Below, in pieces: positions 6,769-14,450 of a DNA stretch of 21,644 nucleotides. The position numbers and the translations under genes are program-made. The notes below the pieces were generated by a model that did not search any database, was not told where the DNA came from, and saw nothing but the letters and a program-made list of their open reading frames with translations. The DNA comes from CAVPLU01 sp964601325 (GTDB taxonomy: Archaea > Thermoproteota > Bathyarchaeia > 40CM-2-53-6): contig CAZRNA010000026.1 of NCBI GenBank assembly GCA_964601325.1, forward strand, positions 1 through 21,644, given 5' to 3'. Every line of letters starts with the position of its first letter. The first letter of the stretch is position 1.

Positions 6769-7449
6769 ATGGGCAGGAGAATAGCGGGAGTCGACGATGC
6801 GGGAAGAGGTCCGGTAATCGGTCCTCTGGTGATCGCCGGTGTCCTGATGGACGAGGATAGAGTTCACGAGCTGGTCTCGATGGGAGTGAAAGACTCCAAG
6901 CTCTTGACACCTCGGTCGCGGTCCGACCTGGCTGAGAAGATACAGGAAATTGCGTTGAAGATTGCGTATGATGAACTCTCGCCCGCAGAGATCGACGAGG
7001 TAGTCCTGAGAGCTAGGAGGCTTCAGAAGCTGAACTTTCTTGAAGCCAAGTCAATGGCGAAAGTAATCACGGATCTTGAGCCGAGTGCAGTTTGGGTCGA
7101 TGCTTCAGACGTCAAGCCTGAGCGCTACGCACGTCATATTCTGGACGACTTGCCTGCCAATCTGAAGAGGATTGTGCTGGTATCTGAACACAAAGCGGAC
7201 AGAAGGTATCCAATCGTGTCTGCTGCGAGCATAATGGCAAAGGTAAGGCGTGACGCTAGGATCTCAAAGCTCTGGGAAGAGTACGGCAACTTCGGGTCGG
7301 GGTACGTCACAGACCCCAGCACCATAGAATTCCTGAAAAAATGGCGGGGTGAACACGCCGATTACCCACCGATCGTTAGGAGGTCCTGGAAGACCCTCAG
7401 AGAGATCGAGTCGGATTTGGCCCAGACGAAGTTGACCGCAAGAGAATAA
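6769..7449 (+). CDS. rnhB: ribonuclease HII
   Basis: A 226-residue protein, the normal archaeal RNase HII length. It cleaves the RNA strand of RNA-DNA hybrids and removes single ribonucleotides misincorporated in DNA. The signature GVDDAGRGPVIGPL is at residues 7-20. The remaining metal ligands are D111 (VWVDASD) and D144 (EHKADRRYP), followed by the conserved VSAASIMAKVRRD. The second metal-binding residue of the family, usually Glu in DEAGRG, is Asp here (D10). The start at 6769 puts the signature at the usual distance from the N-terminus; the frame is open upstream to 6556 but that extension is not conserved-looking. A GTG three codons upstream is an alternative. It is a single gene, convergent with fibrillarin. 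Confidence 0.93.
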   Translation: MGRRIAGVDDAGRGPVIGPLVIAGVLMDEDRVHELVSMGVKDSKLLTPRSRSDLAEKIQEIALKIAYDELSPAEIDEVVLRARRLQKLNFLEAKSMAKVITDLEPSAVWVDASDVKPERYARHILDDLPANLKRIVLVSEHKADRRYPIVSAASIMAKVRRDARISKLWEEYGNFGSGYVTDPSTIEFLKKWRGEHADYPPIVRRSWKTLREIESDLAQTKLTARE

Positions 7450-7487
7450 GTCGAGTTGGATGTGGTTTCTCAGGCAGGGAAGAGTGG

Positions 7488-8207
7488 CTACTTCTCTCTT
7501 GTGATAACGAACATGGCGTGGTCTTTCTCGTAGGGTTCCAATCGGGCCGTGTCGATGATCTTGAATCCTCTTTCCACAAGTGTGCGTTTCTCTTGAGAGA
7601 ATACTGCGCCCGGGCTCATGGTCACGTCGACGCTCCTGGATTTCACGGCTATCATTGCGCTCCCTGTGTCCTTCAGAAACAGGTCGCAATTGTCTGCTAG
7701 GATTCTCGCTTGCTCGGGCTGGGCAATGTCACAATAGACTGCGTCCACAGGGGACACGAGAGATCTGTATGCACTTGGATGTCTCGCATCCGCCAGTATC
7801 GGAGACAGATTCGGTCTTTGAGAGCAGACTTGCTCGATTAGCTCGCGCATCGTGCGTTGCGCAAACTCGACTGCGAAGACTGCGCCTTCTTCTCCTACAA
7901 TGTCGCTTACATGGCTTGCCGTGGTTCCGCTTGCTGCGCCTAGGTAAAGGACCATGCGACCTAGACTGATCGGGACTTCTTTGATCCCTTTCAGTATTGC
8001 AGCTGCAAGTTTGCTTCTGTAGGCGTCCCACAGTCGATACTCTTTCCGACGGAACTTCACCAGTTGCTCTCCGTAGACCGAGTGTCCGGGGCTCAGATTC
8101 ATCGTAGCGAGTCGATGTGAGTTGTCTTGGAAGTTGACCCAGTATACGCCATCGAATCGTTCGTGGGAGCTAACGTCTTCGACGTCGATCACGTCTGCGG
8201 CCCTCAT
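7488..8207 (-). CDS. flpA: fibrillarin-like rRNA/tRNA 2'-O-methyltransferase
   Basis: A 239-residue archaeal fibrillarin, the catalytic subunit of the box C/D sRNP. It transfers methyl groups from SAM to ribose 2'-OH at positions chosen by guide sRNAs. SAM-binding motif I is VLYLGAASGTT (86-96), the acidic residue after strand 2 is E114 (VEFAQR), and D140 lies in ILADARHP. The catalytic set K-D-K-H is visible: K67 (RSKLAAAI), D160 (CDIAQP), K189 (AVKSRSVD) and H230 (KDHAMFV). The N-terminal domain contains the usual YGE and EYRLWDAYRSK segments. The ATG at 8207 lies inside the last codons of the Nop5 gene (38-base overlap), so translation is likely coupled. Confidence 0.96.
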   Translation of the reverse strand: MRAADVIDVEDVSSHERFDGVYWVNFQDNSHRLATMNLSPGHSVYGEQLVKFRRKEYRLWDAYRSKLAAAILKGIKEVPISLGRMVLYLGAASGTTASHVSDIVGEEGAVFAVEFAQRTMRELIEQVCSQRPNLSPILADARHPSAYRSLVSPVDAVYCDIAQPEQARILADNCDLFLKDTGSAMIAVKSRSVDVTMSPGAVFSQEKRTLVERGFKIIDTARLEPYEKDHAMFVITREK

Positions 8208-9435
8208 CGCGTCTTCTGAAGAATGGTTCCTTCTCAGGTGCTCGTATCGGCGGATCCTTGTATTTTGCTTGAATCTCGGAAACTTTCTTCTCTAGATCCT
8301 TCGTGAGCTTGTCACCCATATAGTCGCCCCCGAAAGCGTCAACTCTTACCGCTATTGCAAGTTTGCCGGAAAGCGCTCGCGCAATCTTGCCTCTCTGCCA
8401 CCGAGGGGATTGATGAATTGAGGCATACTGGAAGATCACTCCATGCTTCGGCGGCCGGGCTCCGGTCTTCAACGATCTGAAAAGTGCCTTCTCTGCTCCG
8501 AGGACCTGCATCGTGCTCGCGGGCATCTTAGCCAAGTTCTCCAGTCCTCCCGCAATCGACATCAGTCGAGCGGTCAACAGAGGCCCCAGCATTACGGTAG
8601 TGTTCGGGGCCGCCTGTTTCATCACCTCGTCAACATAGGTTTCGGCCTTCTCTCTAAACCTCGCCAGTTCCAGAGTATCATTGCAGAAGGATCGCAACCA
8701 CTCCAAGTCTTCTTCTGGGAAGTTGGCTCCCATCGATTTGCGCGCTGATGACGCCATCTGCGGAATCTTCTCGCTCGGGATACCCTCTTTCTCAAGATTT
8801 TCCTCGGTGAAGTTCGATCGCAGCCCAAGATCTGCGACAAGCCGCGCATAGGTATCATTTTTCTCTACGAGGCGATCTAGCTCGGGGAAGTGCAGCCCGT
8901 ACCATTCTCGTATCCGCCCCGCGAAGAGGTTAATCGTCTTGTCGATGTCATCGATGGCGCGTACGGCCTGAACTGCGTAGAGGTCACGCTTTGCAGTCGC
9001 TGTGGTCACTGCCCCTCGCGCGAGCTCCACCGTGACCTGGCGGATGAATTTCTGGTACTCCTCAGCATCCTCGATCGGTTTGACATCGAGTTTCTGTTGC
9101 TTCAGCCACTTCGATCGTCCTTTCCAGTCCGTGGCGAGCTTCTCCCGGAACTGTGTCACCGTAGCGGTTCCGGCTTCAACTCTGACTGAAATCGTGGCGG
9201 TCGCCTTGAGCGCCTTCGCTAGCACGTCCGTCTCTGTGACCAGAGTGTCGAAACCTACCTTGTGCACCGATTGAATGAATTCCTTCAGTTCCGGAATAGC
9301 GATTCCGGATTGGAGTTGCCTGAGCTTCTCAGCTGCTTCACCTGCTTTCTTGCCGAAGAGCGCCTTCTCAATCGCTGAGCCATCCTTGTCGATGGCGAAG
9401 ACTCCTGCAGGCGTTTCTACAACATAGATCTCCAC
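8170..9435 (-). CDS. Nop5 (Nop56/58-like) box C/D sRNP core protein
   Basis: A 421-residue Nop5 protein with a GTG start. It bridges fibrillarin to the L7Ae-bound C/D guide RNA. The N-terminal fibrillarin-binding domain spans about 1-140, and a coiled-coil region for dimerisation spans about 150-280. The Nop domain (about 282-372) carries AGGLENLAKMPASTMQVLG, the GARPPKHG turn and SPRWQRGKIARALSGKLAIA, all diagnostic for RNA and L7Ae binding. The tail (about 407-421) is almost all Arg with Asp/Glu. That stretch is encoded over the first codons of fibrillarin, so its composition is partly tied to the overlapping frame. Order nop5-flpA in one operon is standard in archaea. Confidence 0.96.
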   Translation of the reverse strand: MEIYVVETPAGVFAIDKDGSAIEKALFGKKAGEAAEKLRQLQSGIAIPELKEFIQSVHKVGFDTLVTETDVLAKALKATATISVRVEAGTATVTQFREKLATDWKGRSKWLKQQKLDVKPIEDAEEYQKFIRQVTVELARGAVTTATAKRDLYAVQAVRAIDDIDKTINLFAGRIREWYGLHFPELDRLVEKNDTYARLVADLGLRSNFTEENLEKEGIPSEKIPQMASSARKSMGANFPEEDLEWLRSFCNDTLELARFREKAETYVDEVMKQAAPNTTVMLGPLLTARLMSIAGGLENLAKMPASTMQVLGAEKALFRSLKTGARPPKHGVIFQYASIHQSPRWQRGKIARALSGKLAIAVRVDAFGGDYMGDKLTKDLEKKVSEIQAKYKDPPIRAPEKEPFFRRRDEGRRRDRRRRR

Positions 9436-9592
9436 GTGTACTCATTCTCCCTCGAATCATCGACGTTTCTAGACACTTGGTCGCCATAGGACTAGGTGAT
9501 GTCGAGATAAAGCCTTGCTGACCTCAAGCCGATAGAGCGTTAATAGTCAGAGCTCAATACAACCTGAATCGTGATTCACGTCCGGGTGTAGC
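9436..9592. promoter_or_regulatory. divergent promoter region of nop5 and pyrD
   Basis: A 157-base divergent intergenic region. Toward pyrD there is a TATA-like GTTAATAG near 9539-9546 followed by a perfect 6-base inverted repeat (TGAATC-GT-GATTCA) near 9566-9579. Toward nop5 a TATA-like TTTATC occurs near 9505-9510 on the minus strand. The inverted repeat lies between the likely pyrD TATA box and start codon, where a repressor site or 5' hairpin could act. Confidence 0.35.
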
Positions 9593-10510
9593 TTGTTGAG
9601 CGGCCTTCCGATAGAAATCGCCGGATTGAAGTTGCGTAATCCAACAATGCTCGCTTCTGGGTTCTTGGGCGTTTCAGGTCTGACGTTAGGACGGGCTGTG
9701 GAAGCTGGTGCGGGTGCCATCATTACGAAATCTTCGAGCTTGAAACCGCGTGAGGGTAATCCCGGCCCCACGATCGTTGAACTGCCTATCGGGCTTCTGA
9801 ATGCCATTGGCCTCGCGAGCCCTGGAATCATGCTGATGAAAGACGAGATCCACGAAGCCAAGCGGTCGGGCGTTCCGGTCATAGTCAGCTTATTCGGATT
9901 CTCAGTTTCTGACTACTCGAAATCGGCGCGCGTCGCAGAAACCTATGGAGCTGATGCGGTGGAGTTGAATGTGTCGTGCCCGCACGTTTCCGGTGTATCC
10001 GAAATCGGTCAGGATCCAAAGATCGTGGCCAAGGTCACGCGCAGTGTCAAGAGGGCAATCAATATTCCGGTCTTCGTCAAGCTTTCTCCGAACGTCGCAA
10101 ACATCGTTGAGATAGGTCGTGCTGTCGAAAGAGCGGGTGCGGATGCGATCACAGCCATCAACACAGTCAAAGGAATGTTGATCGACATACACGTTCGACA
10201 GCCTGTACTCTCAGCCAAGATCGGCGGTCTATCAGGCCCTGCGATCAAGCCGGTGGCGGTTCGGTGTGTATACGAGCTTGCCGAAAAAGTCAAGCTTCCC
10301 ATAGTCGGTGTCGGAGGGATCATGGGGTGGGAGGATGCTGTGGAGTTCTTCCTAGCCGGTGCAAGCGCTGTGCAGATAGGAACCGCGATCCTTCAGGAAG
10401 ATCTGAAGGTCTTCTCCGAGGTTGTTGAGGGGCTCTCAATCTATCTCAAGGCGAATGGGTTCACGAGTGTCTCCGAGCTTGTTGGCGCCGCCCATTCGAA
10501 GTTCTCATAG
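9593..10510 (+). CDS. pyrD: dihydroorotate dehydrogenase, class 1B-like catalytic subunit
   Basis: A 305-residue TIM-barrel flavoenzyme that oxidises dihydroorotate to orotate in pyrimidine synthesis. FMN and substrate motifs visible are TKSSSLKPREGNPGP (45-59), LNAIGL (69-74), the catalytic-loop NVSCPH (126-131) with Cys 129 as the active-site base, VKLSPN (162-167), GGLSG (211-215), VGVGGI (238-243) and QIGTA (261-265). Cys rather than Ser at the base position indicates class 1. The NAD-linked 1B type normally needs PyrK, which is not in this window, so the partner is either elsewhere or replaced. The start is one of two adjacent TTG codons. The 3' end overlaps the convergent amidohydrolase gene by 50 bases. 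Confidence 0.93.
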   Translation: MLSGLPIEIAGLKLRNPTMLASGFLGVSGLTLGRAVEAGAGAIITKSSSLKPREGNPGPTIVELPIGLLNAIGLASPGIMLMKDEIHEAKRSGVPVIVSLFGFSVSDYSKSARVAETYGADAVELNVSCPHVSGVSEIGQDPKIVAKVTRSVKRAINIPVFVKLSPNVANIVEIGRAVERAGADAITAINTVKGMLIDIHVRQPVLSAKIGGLSGPAIKPVAVRCVYELAEKVKLPIVGVGGIMGWEDAVEFFLAGASAVQIGTAILQEDLKVFSEVVEGLSIYLKANGFTSVSELVGAAHSKFS

Positions 10511-12206
10511 CTTGGAATCTCTTCGACCCATACATGATCCTGCCATCGACGATAGTCGCCAGCACTTTGATCTGCCGTATCTGTTCCGGCGGAACCTTGA
10601 GGGGGTCACGATCAAGCACAACTAGATCCGCTACCTTTCCCTCATGAATGGTTCCTTTCAGCTTCTCTTCATGCGTTGCGTATGCAGCGTTCTTTGTGAA
10701 CAATTCGATCGCGGCCTGAGCATCGATGTGTTCTCCGTAGTCCCTTGTTGCGGAAGTCACTGCAGCAGAGATGCCCTCCAAGGGATCGATCGGTTCAACC
10801 GGGCAGTCAGATCCTCCCACTACGGTTGCGCCACTTCTCAACAGAGATCGAAGGGGATAGACGAGCTTCGCGCGCTCCCGGCCAACGCGTGCTGGCACCC
10901 ATGAGTCAGATGGTATGAAACGGGGTTGGACTGAGGCGATGACTTTCGCCTGTTTGATTCTCTTGATCAGGTCAGGGTTAAGGACCGCTACGTGCTCTAT
11001 CCTGTGCCTCAGCTTGTCGCATTGTGGGACGACGTCTCTCGCCTTCTCGATGGCCGTTAGTGCCATTGCGATTGCATGATCTCCAATCGCATGAATCGCG
11101 ATCTGAAATCCTTGACGAGAAGCAGATTCGATAATGGAGTTTAGTTTGTCTTGCGAGTGGATCAAGACTCCCCGCGTGTCTGGCGAGTCAGAATAGGGGC
11201 TCTCTAGTGCTGCTGTGCGGGCCCCCAAAGATCCATCGGTGAACACCTTGATGGCTTGGATCCTGAGCATCTCGTCACCGAATCCCGTTGAGATACCTAT
11301 TTCGCTCGCTGGGCCAAGCCATTCATCCGGAATCAAGACATAGATCCTTGCACCGAGTTCACCTGCACGGCTCATGGCCTGCAAAGCGCGGACATGCTGA
11401 GGCTGATCAACGATACAATGAATTGAAGTCAGACCTGCAGAAACGGCCTTGTGCATAGCCAATGAGATAGCCTTCCGCAGTTCTGCGCCATCAACGGCTG
11501 GGATGTGAGAAAGCACAAGCCCCATTGCATTCTCTCGGAGCACACCGGTTGGTTCTCCCGTCTCGTCCCGGTCAATGACCCCCCCTATAGGGGGGGTGGT
11601 CGTTCTCGTGATATTTGCGAGCTGCAACGCGGGGCTGTTGGCGGTGCATATGTGTTCGCATACTCGCGTAATGCATGCTGGTCTGTCGAATACGACAGCG
11701 TCTAGATCGTGTCGATTTGGGAATCTCCGTTCATTCAGTTTTTCTTGGTCCCATCCGTATCCGAGCACCCATGTTCCAGGGGGCGTTTTCTCAGCTTGCT
11801 TTCTGAGTATACTCTGGATCTCTGAGATCGATGTGGCTTTCCTGAGATTTCCGCCGTGGAGTTGGATGCCATAGCCCACGAGGTGTGTGTGGCAATCAGT
11901 GAAGCCAGGCAGAACGGTCGCTCCGTCCAAATTCCATGTTTCAGTGTTTCTTCCTGCGACCGAGAGTACCTCACGGTCTGTTCCAATCTTGGCGATATGC
12001 CCGTGCTCGATCGCGAGTGCTTGAACTTGAGGGCGTACCCTATCTAGCGTGATGATCTGAGCGTTAAGAAATATGGTGTCGGCGGTTCTTTGGGGGTTCG
12101 CGCTAGTCTTTCTTCTCGTGACGGTGTTTGTCGTTGCCCTTCTCGTCGTGCTTCTTGCCAGATAGGATCGGCTTGTATTTCTCCGGCCACTCAATCTTTC
12201 CGCCAC
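10461..12206 (-). CDS. YtcJ-like metal-dependent amidohydrolase
   Basis: A long amidohydrolase-superfamily protein of the YtcJ/amidohydrolase-3 type. Metal-site motifs in the longest frame (581 residues) are FTDCHTHL (H106, H108), a Lys in IKVFTDGSLGAR (K320), HAIGDH (about 372-377), HRIEHV (401-406) and GSDCPVEP (D467). The C-terminal beta-sandwich strand GKVADLVVLDRDP is also typical. It hydrolyses an amide, imide or ester bond of an unknown small substrate in the cytoplasm. Homology starts near residue 42 (ADTIFLNAQ). The 41 residues before it, rich in Arg, Thr and Ser, are the zinc-ribbon gene read in another frame. Only GTG 12206 and TTG 12194 are standard in-frame starts, and both lie inside that gene. 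The start is therefore unresolved; conserved coding begins about 12083. Confidence 0.88.
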   Translation of the reverse strand: MAERLSGRRNTSRSYLARSTTRRATTNTVTRRKTSANPQRTADTIFLNAQIITLDRVRPQVQALAIEHGHIAKIGTDREVLSVAGRNTETWNLDGATVLPGFTDCHTHLVGYGIQLHGGNLRKATSISEIQSILRKQAEKTPPGTWVLGYGWDQEKLNERRFPNRHDLDAVVFDRPACITRVCEHICTANSPALQLANITRTTTPPIGGVIDRDETGEPTGVLRENAMGLVLSHIPAVDGAELRKAISLAMHKAVSAGLTSIHCIVDQPQHVRALQAMSRAGELGARIYVLIPDEWLGPASEIGISTGFGDEMLRIQAIKVFTDGSLGARTAALESPYSDSPDTRGVLIHSQDKLNSIIESASRQGFQIAIHAIGDHAIAMALTAIEKARDVVPQCDKLRHRIEHVAVLNPDLIKRIKQAKVIASVQPRFIPSDSWVPARVGRERAKLVYPLRSLLRSGATVVGGSDCPVEPIDPLEGISAAVTSATRDYGEHIDAQAAIELFTKNAAYATHEEKLKGTIHEGKVADLVVLDRDPLKVPPEQIRQIKVLATIVDGRIMYGSKRFQAMRTSNGRRQQARRHS

Positions 12207-12303
12207 AGTTGTCGCAGTAGAGTGCGTTTAGAAAAAGCTCCCGTTCGCAGTTCTCACAGAGGAACCTCCTCTGCTTCAGCTCAGGTTCGGCCAAGACGGT
12301 CAT
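12103..12303 (-). CDS. small zinc-ribbon protein
   Basis: A 66-residue protein from an ATG. Two CxxC knuckles (CENC and CDNC, residues about 16-19 and 30-33) form a zinc ribbon. They are followed by the WPEKYKPILSGKK segment and a highly charged Lys/His/Asp/Glu tail. Small archaeal zinc ribbons often bind nucleic acid or larger complexes; nothing here fixes a function. It lies directly upstream of the amidohydrolase and overlaps its open frame by about 100 bases, so the two are probably one transcript. A possible TATA-like element on the minus strand is near 12340. Confidence 0.7.
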   Translation of the reverse strand: MTVLAEPELKQRRFLCENCERELFLNALYCDNCGGKIEWPEKYKPILSGKKHDEKGNDKHRHEKKD

Positions 12304-12762
12304 CTGCTACACTTGTCCTGCTAGCGAACCACCGCCGGGATACCTTATGGATTCTACACACCGACCAACCAAAATGGCCGTTCTTAGGCATGCTGGTCTA
12401 GCAGGCTCACGTCAAGATTACGTTGACCCATGTTCAAGGAGCTAAAACGGGGGAATCATGCTAGTGCAATGGAATTGGCGCTTCCAAGCACGTTAGACTG
12501 GCGTCCGTTACGTGGCACGGAGCCGGCGTTCCTTTGACCGGATGGCGCCCTGATCTGCGATGGCATGGTTGAATCAGTCAGAGCATGATCCCGTTTCGTA
12601 GTCCGGCACATGGCAGGGCCGATGCGACGCGACCTGACCCACATGCGAGTATCCACATGGAAAGCCTGCTGATATGTTGTTGAATGAAACATTGGGACGG
12701 CGCAAGCCTTTTCTTCTCACTAGCGTGGGTCGGGTGCATGACGGATAGGGAGAGGCAAGGAA
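12304..12762. other. intergenic region upstream of the transporter operon
   Basis: A 459-base region between divergent transcription units. I see no gene with recognisable motifs, no tRNA fold and no array. A weak TATA-like GATATGTT is near 12671 on the plus strand, rather far from the permease start. The ribosome-binding purines (AGGCAAGGA) for the permease lie at its right end. Confidence 0.5.
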
Positions 12763-14445
12763 GTGCGAGACAGGTCGGAAATGGGCCGACCGGCTCGAGG
12801 CTCGCGGATGAGCCTGAGCAGACGGGTTGTGCTCTTTCTCGACTCAATCTCCGGCTCGCGTAGCGCAAGGATCGCGGCATACGCGATTGGTGTACTGTTC
12901 TTTCTTGTCATCGTGTTCGTCCCGCCTGTTTTCGGAATCTTGCTTGGCGGCTCAAAGATCTTCGAGATGTTGTCCAATCCGGATCTCCTAAACCGAGGAG
13001 GATCTGCGATTGCTGCTTCGTTCGCGATCGCAGTGACTGTTTCTTTGATGGATCTCGCTGCGGGATTGCCAATGGCCTGGTTCATCGTTAGAAGCAGATC
13101 TGGTTGGGCCAGCACGATCGATACGCTCGCTAACATACCCTTCATTGTCCCCACAGTGGCGCTTGGGTATTCTGTTCTTGCATTCTGGGGAAGTAGTCAG
13201 GGTATCGGCTACCTATTGGGTTCTCAGTTTCTCTTCTCGCCGGGGTGGCAGATGATTGTACTACTGCATTTTGCATTCTCTTATCCGGTCATAGTTCGAG
13301 TAATGGTAGGCGCACTGCAGGGATACAAAGAGGTGTACGAGACTGCTGCACGCACTTTGGGCGCGTCGGCCTTCACTGCCGTTCGAACAGTTTCGCTGCC
13401 TTTATTGAAGCCGGCCTTGATTGCGGGGTTTCTTCTAGCGTTCGCTCGATCTCTGTCCGAGACCGGAGCTACGGTGATCGTGGCAGGCGTCTTCGAGAAT
13501 GGGCCGGTATTCATCCGAAATGCTAGGGTTGCTGGCCAAGAAAGCCCGTTGCTCTTCGTGAGCTTAGTGCTGATAATTGCATCCAGCCTCTTCTTCATCG
13601 CAATCAGAATCTTCGCTCCAAAGATGCGTCTTCCAATCTCAACCGTCTGGCCAAGACTCGAGAAGCGGCTGAGCTCCACCTCAGCGACCAAGTCTAGGAA
13701 TCTCCTCGCGTTCGCCGTGTTCATCCTGTTTGTGATTGTTCCATCGCTCTTTGTGGTCTTGCCTGGTGCCGGAGCAGTGTTGGATGGAACGTTGTACGAG
13801 GCAATCTCGGCGAAAGGCATTTGGTCGAACTACTGGCAGTCAATTGGTCTTTCCTATTTGATTGCCTTGGTTGCAACTTGCTTGAACGTTGCTGCCGGTC
13901 TGCCGATGTCGGTTCTGATCGCGCGAAGACGGAGTGGGAGTGCCATTTCAGGTATACTGGACACACTGATCAACATCCCAATCGTAGTTCCATCCATAGC
14001 GCTCGGTGTCTCGATAGGTATCTTCTGGGGCGGGGTGACCGGCGTTTCCGAGTTCTGGTTATTGGTCCTCGCTCATGCAAGCATTACATACACTTACTTT
14101 GTCAGGTCCATGATCGCGGCAGTGGAAAGCATCCCTGTGGAAGTCGAGGATGTCGCACGCACCTTGGGGGCAAAGCCTCTCATGATCTTCCGAAGGCTCA
14201 CGATCCCGCTGTCAAAGTACGCTCTAGTAGCCGGGGCGATCATGGCTTTCACCAGAAGCATCGACGAGACAGGTGCCACCCTCGCCGTTGCGAAGAAGCT
14301 GACGACCGCACCGGTCTTGATGGTGGACTGGGTCAAAGGTACGGTTCCTGCCTCCTCGCATGCGATAGGCCTCGGTTTGGGCATCTTAGTGTTGACGTCA
14401 TTTGCATCGTTACTGGTCCTGACGATCGCAACTCGGAGGACGTGA
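12763..14445 (+). CDS. ABC transporter permease, two transmembrane domains fused
   Basis: A 560-residue membrane protein made of two homologous permease halves of the iron/thiamine/2-aminoethylphosphonate (ThiP/FbpB) type. About six hydrophobic segments occur in each half. The cytoplasmic EAA loops that contact the ATPases are ETAARTLGASAFTAVRT (about 193-209) and EDVARTLGAKPLMIF (about 462-476). Repeated pairs NIPFIVPTVALG and NIPIVVPSIALG, and ETGAT in each half, show the internal duplication. The GTG at 12763 has a purine-rich AGGCAAGGA just upstream; ATGs at 12781 and 12808 are alternatives. Two ATPase genes follow immediately. No substrate-binding protein gene is adjacent, so the substrate is not identified. 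Confidence 0.9.
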   Translation: MRDRSEMGRPARGSRMSLSRRVVLFLDSISGSRSARIAAYAIGVLFFLVIVFVPPVFGILLGGSKIFEMLSNPDLLNRGGSAIAASFAIAVTVSLMDLAAGLPMAWFIVRSRSGWASTIDTLANIPFIVPTVALGYSVLAFWGSSQGIGYLLGSQFLFSPGWQMIVLLHFAFSYPVIVRVMVGALQGYKEVYETAARTLGASAFTAVRTVSLPLLKPALIAGFLLAFARSLSETGATVIVAGVFENGPVFIRNARVAGQESPLLFVSLVLIIASSLFFIAIRIFAPKMRLPISTVWPRLEKRLSSTSATKSRNLLAFAVFILFVIVPSLFVVLPGAGAVLDGTLYEAISAKGIWSNYWQSIGLSYLIALVATCLNVAAGLPMSVLIARRRSGSAISGILDTLINIPIVVPSIALGVSIGIFWGGVTGVSEFWLLVLAHASITYTYFVRSMIAAVESIPVEVEDVARTLGAKPLMIFRRLTIPLSKYALVAGAIMAFTRSIDETGATLAVAKKLTTAPVLMVDWVKGTVPASSHAIGLGLGILVLTSFASLLVLTIATRRT

Positions 14446-14450
14446 GATTC

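Noticed and set aside
9495..9530. GTGATGT followed by CTGA upstream of pyrD, possible C/D guide RNA near the fibrillarin genes.
   Set aside because: Box C has a mismatch and there is no second C'/D pair; most likely chance.
11575..11610. GC-rich palindromic stretch CCCCCCTATAGGGGGG inside the amidohydrolase gene.
   Set aside because: It is in frame and codes for a proline/glycine turn (TPPIGG) of the protein, so no separate element is needed, though it could slow transcription.
13821..14450. Upstream extension of the first ABC ATPase frame.
   Set aside because: It reads the permease gene out of frame; the ATPase family start matches ATG 14451.
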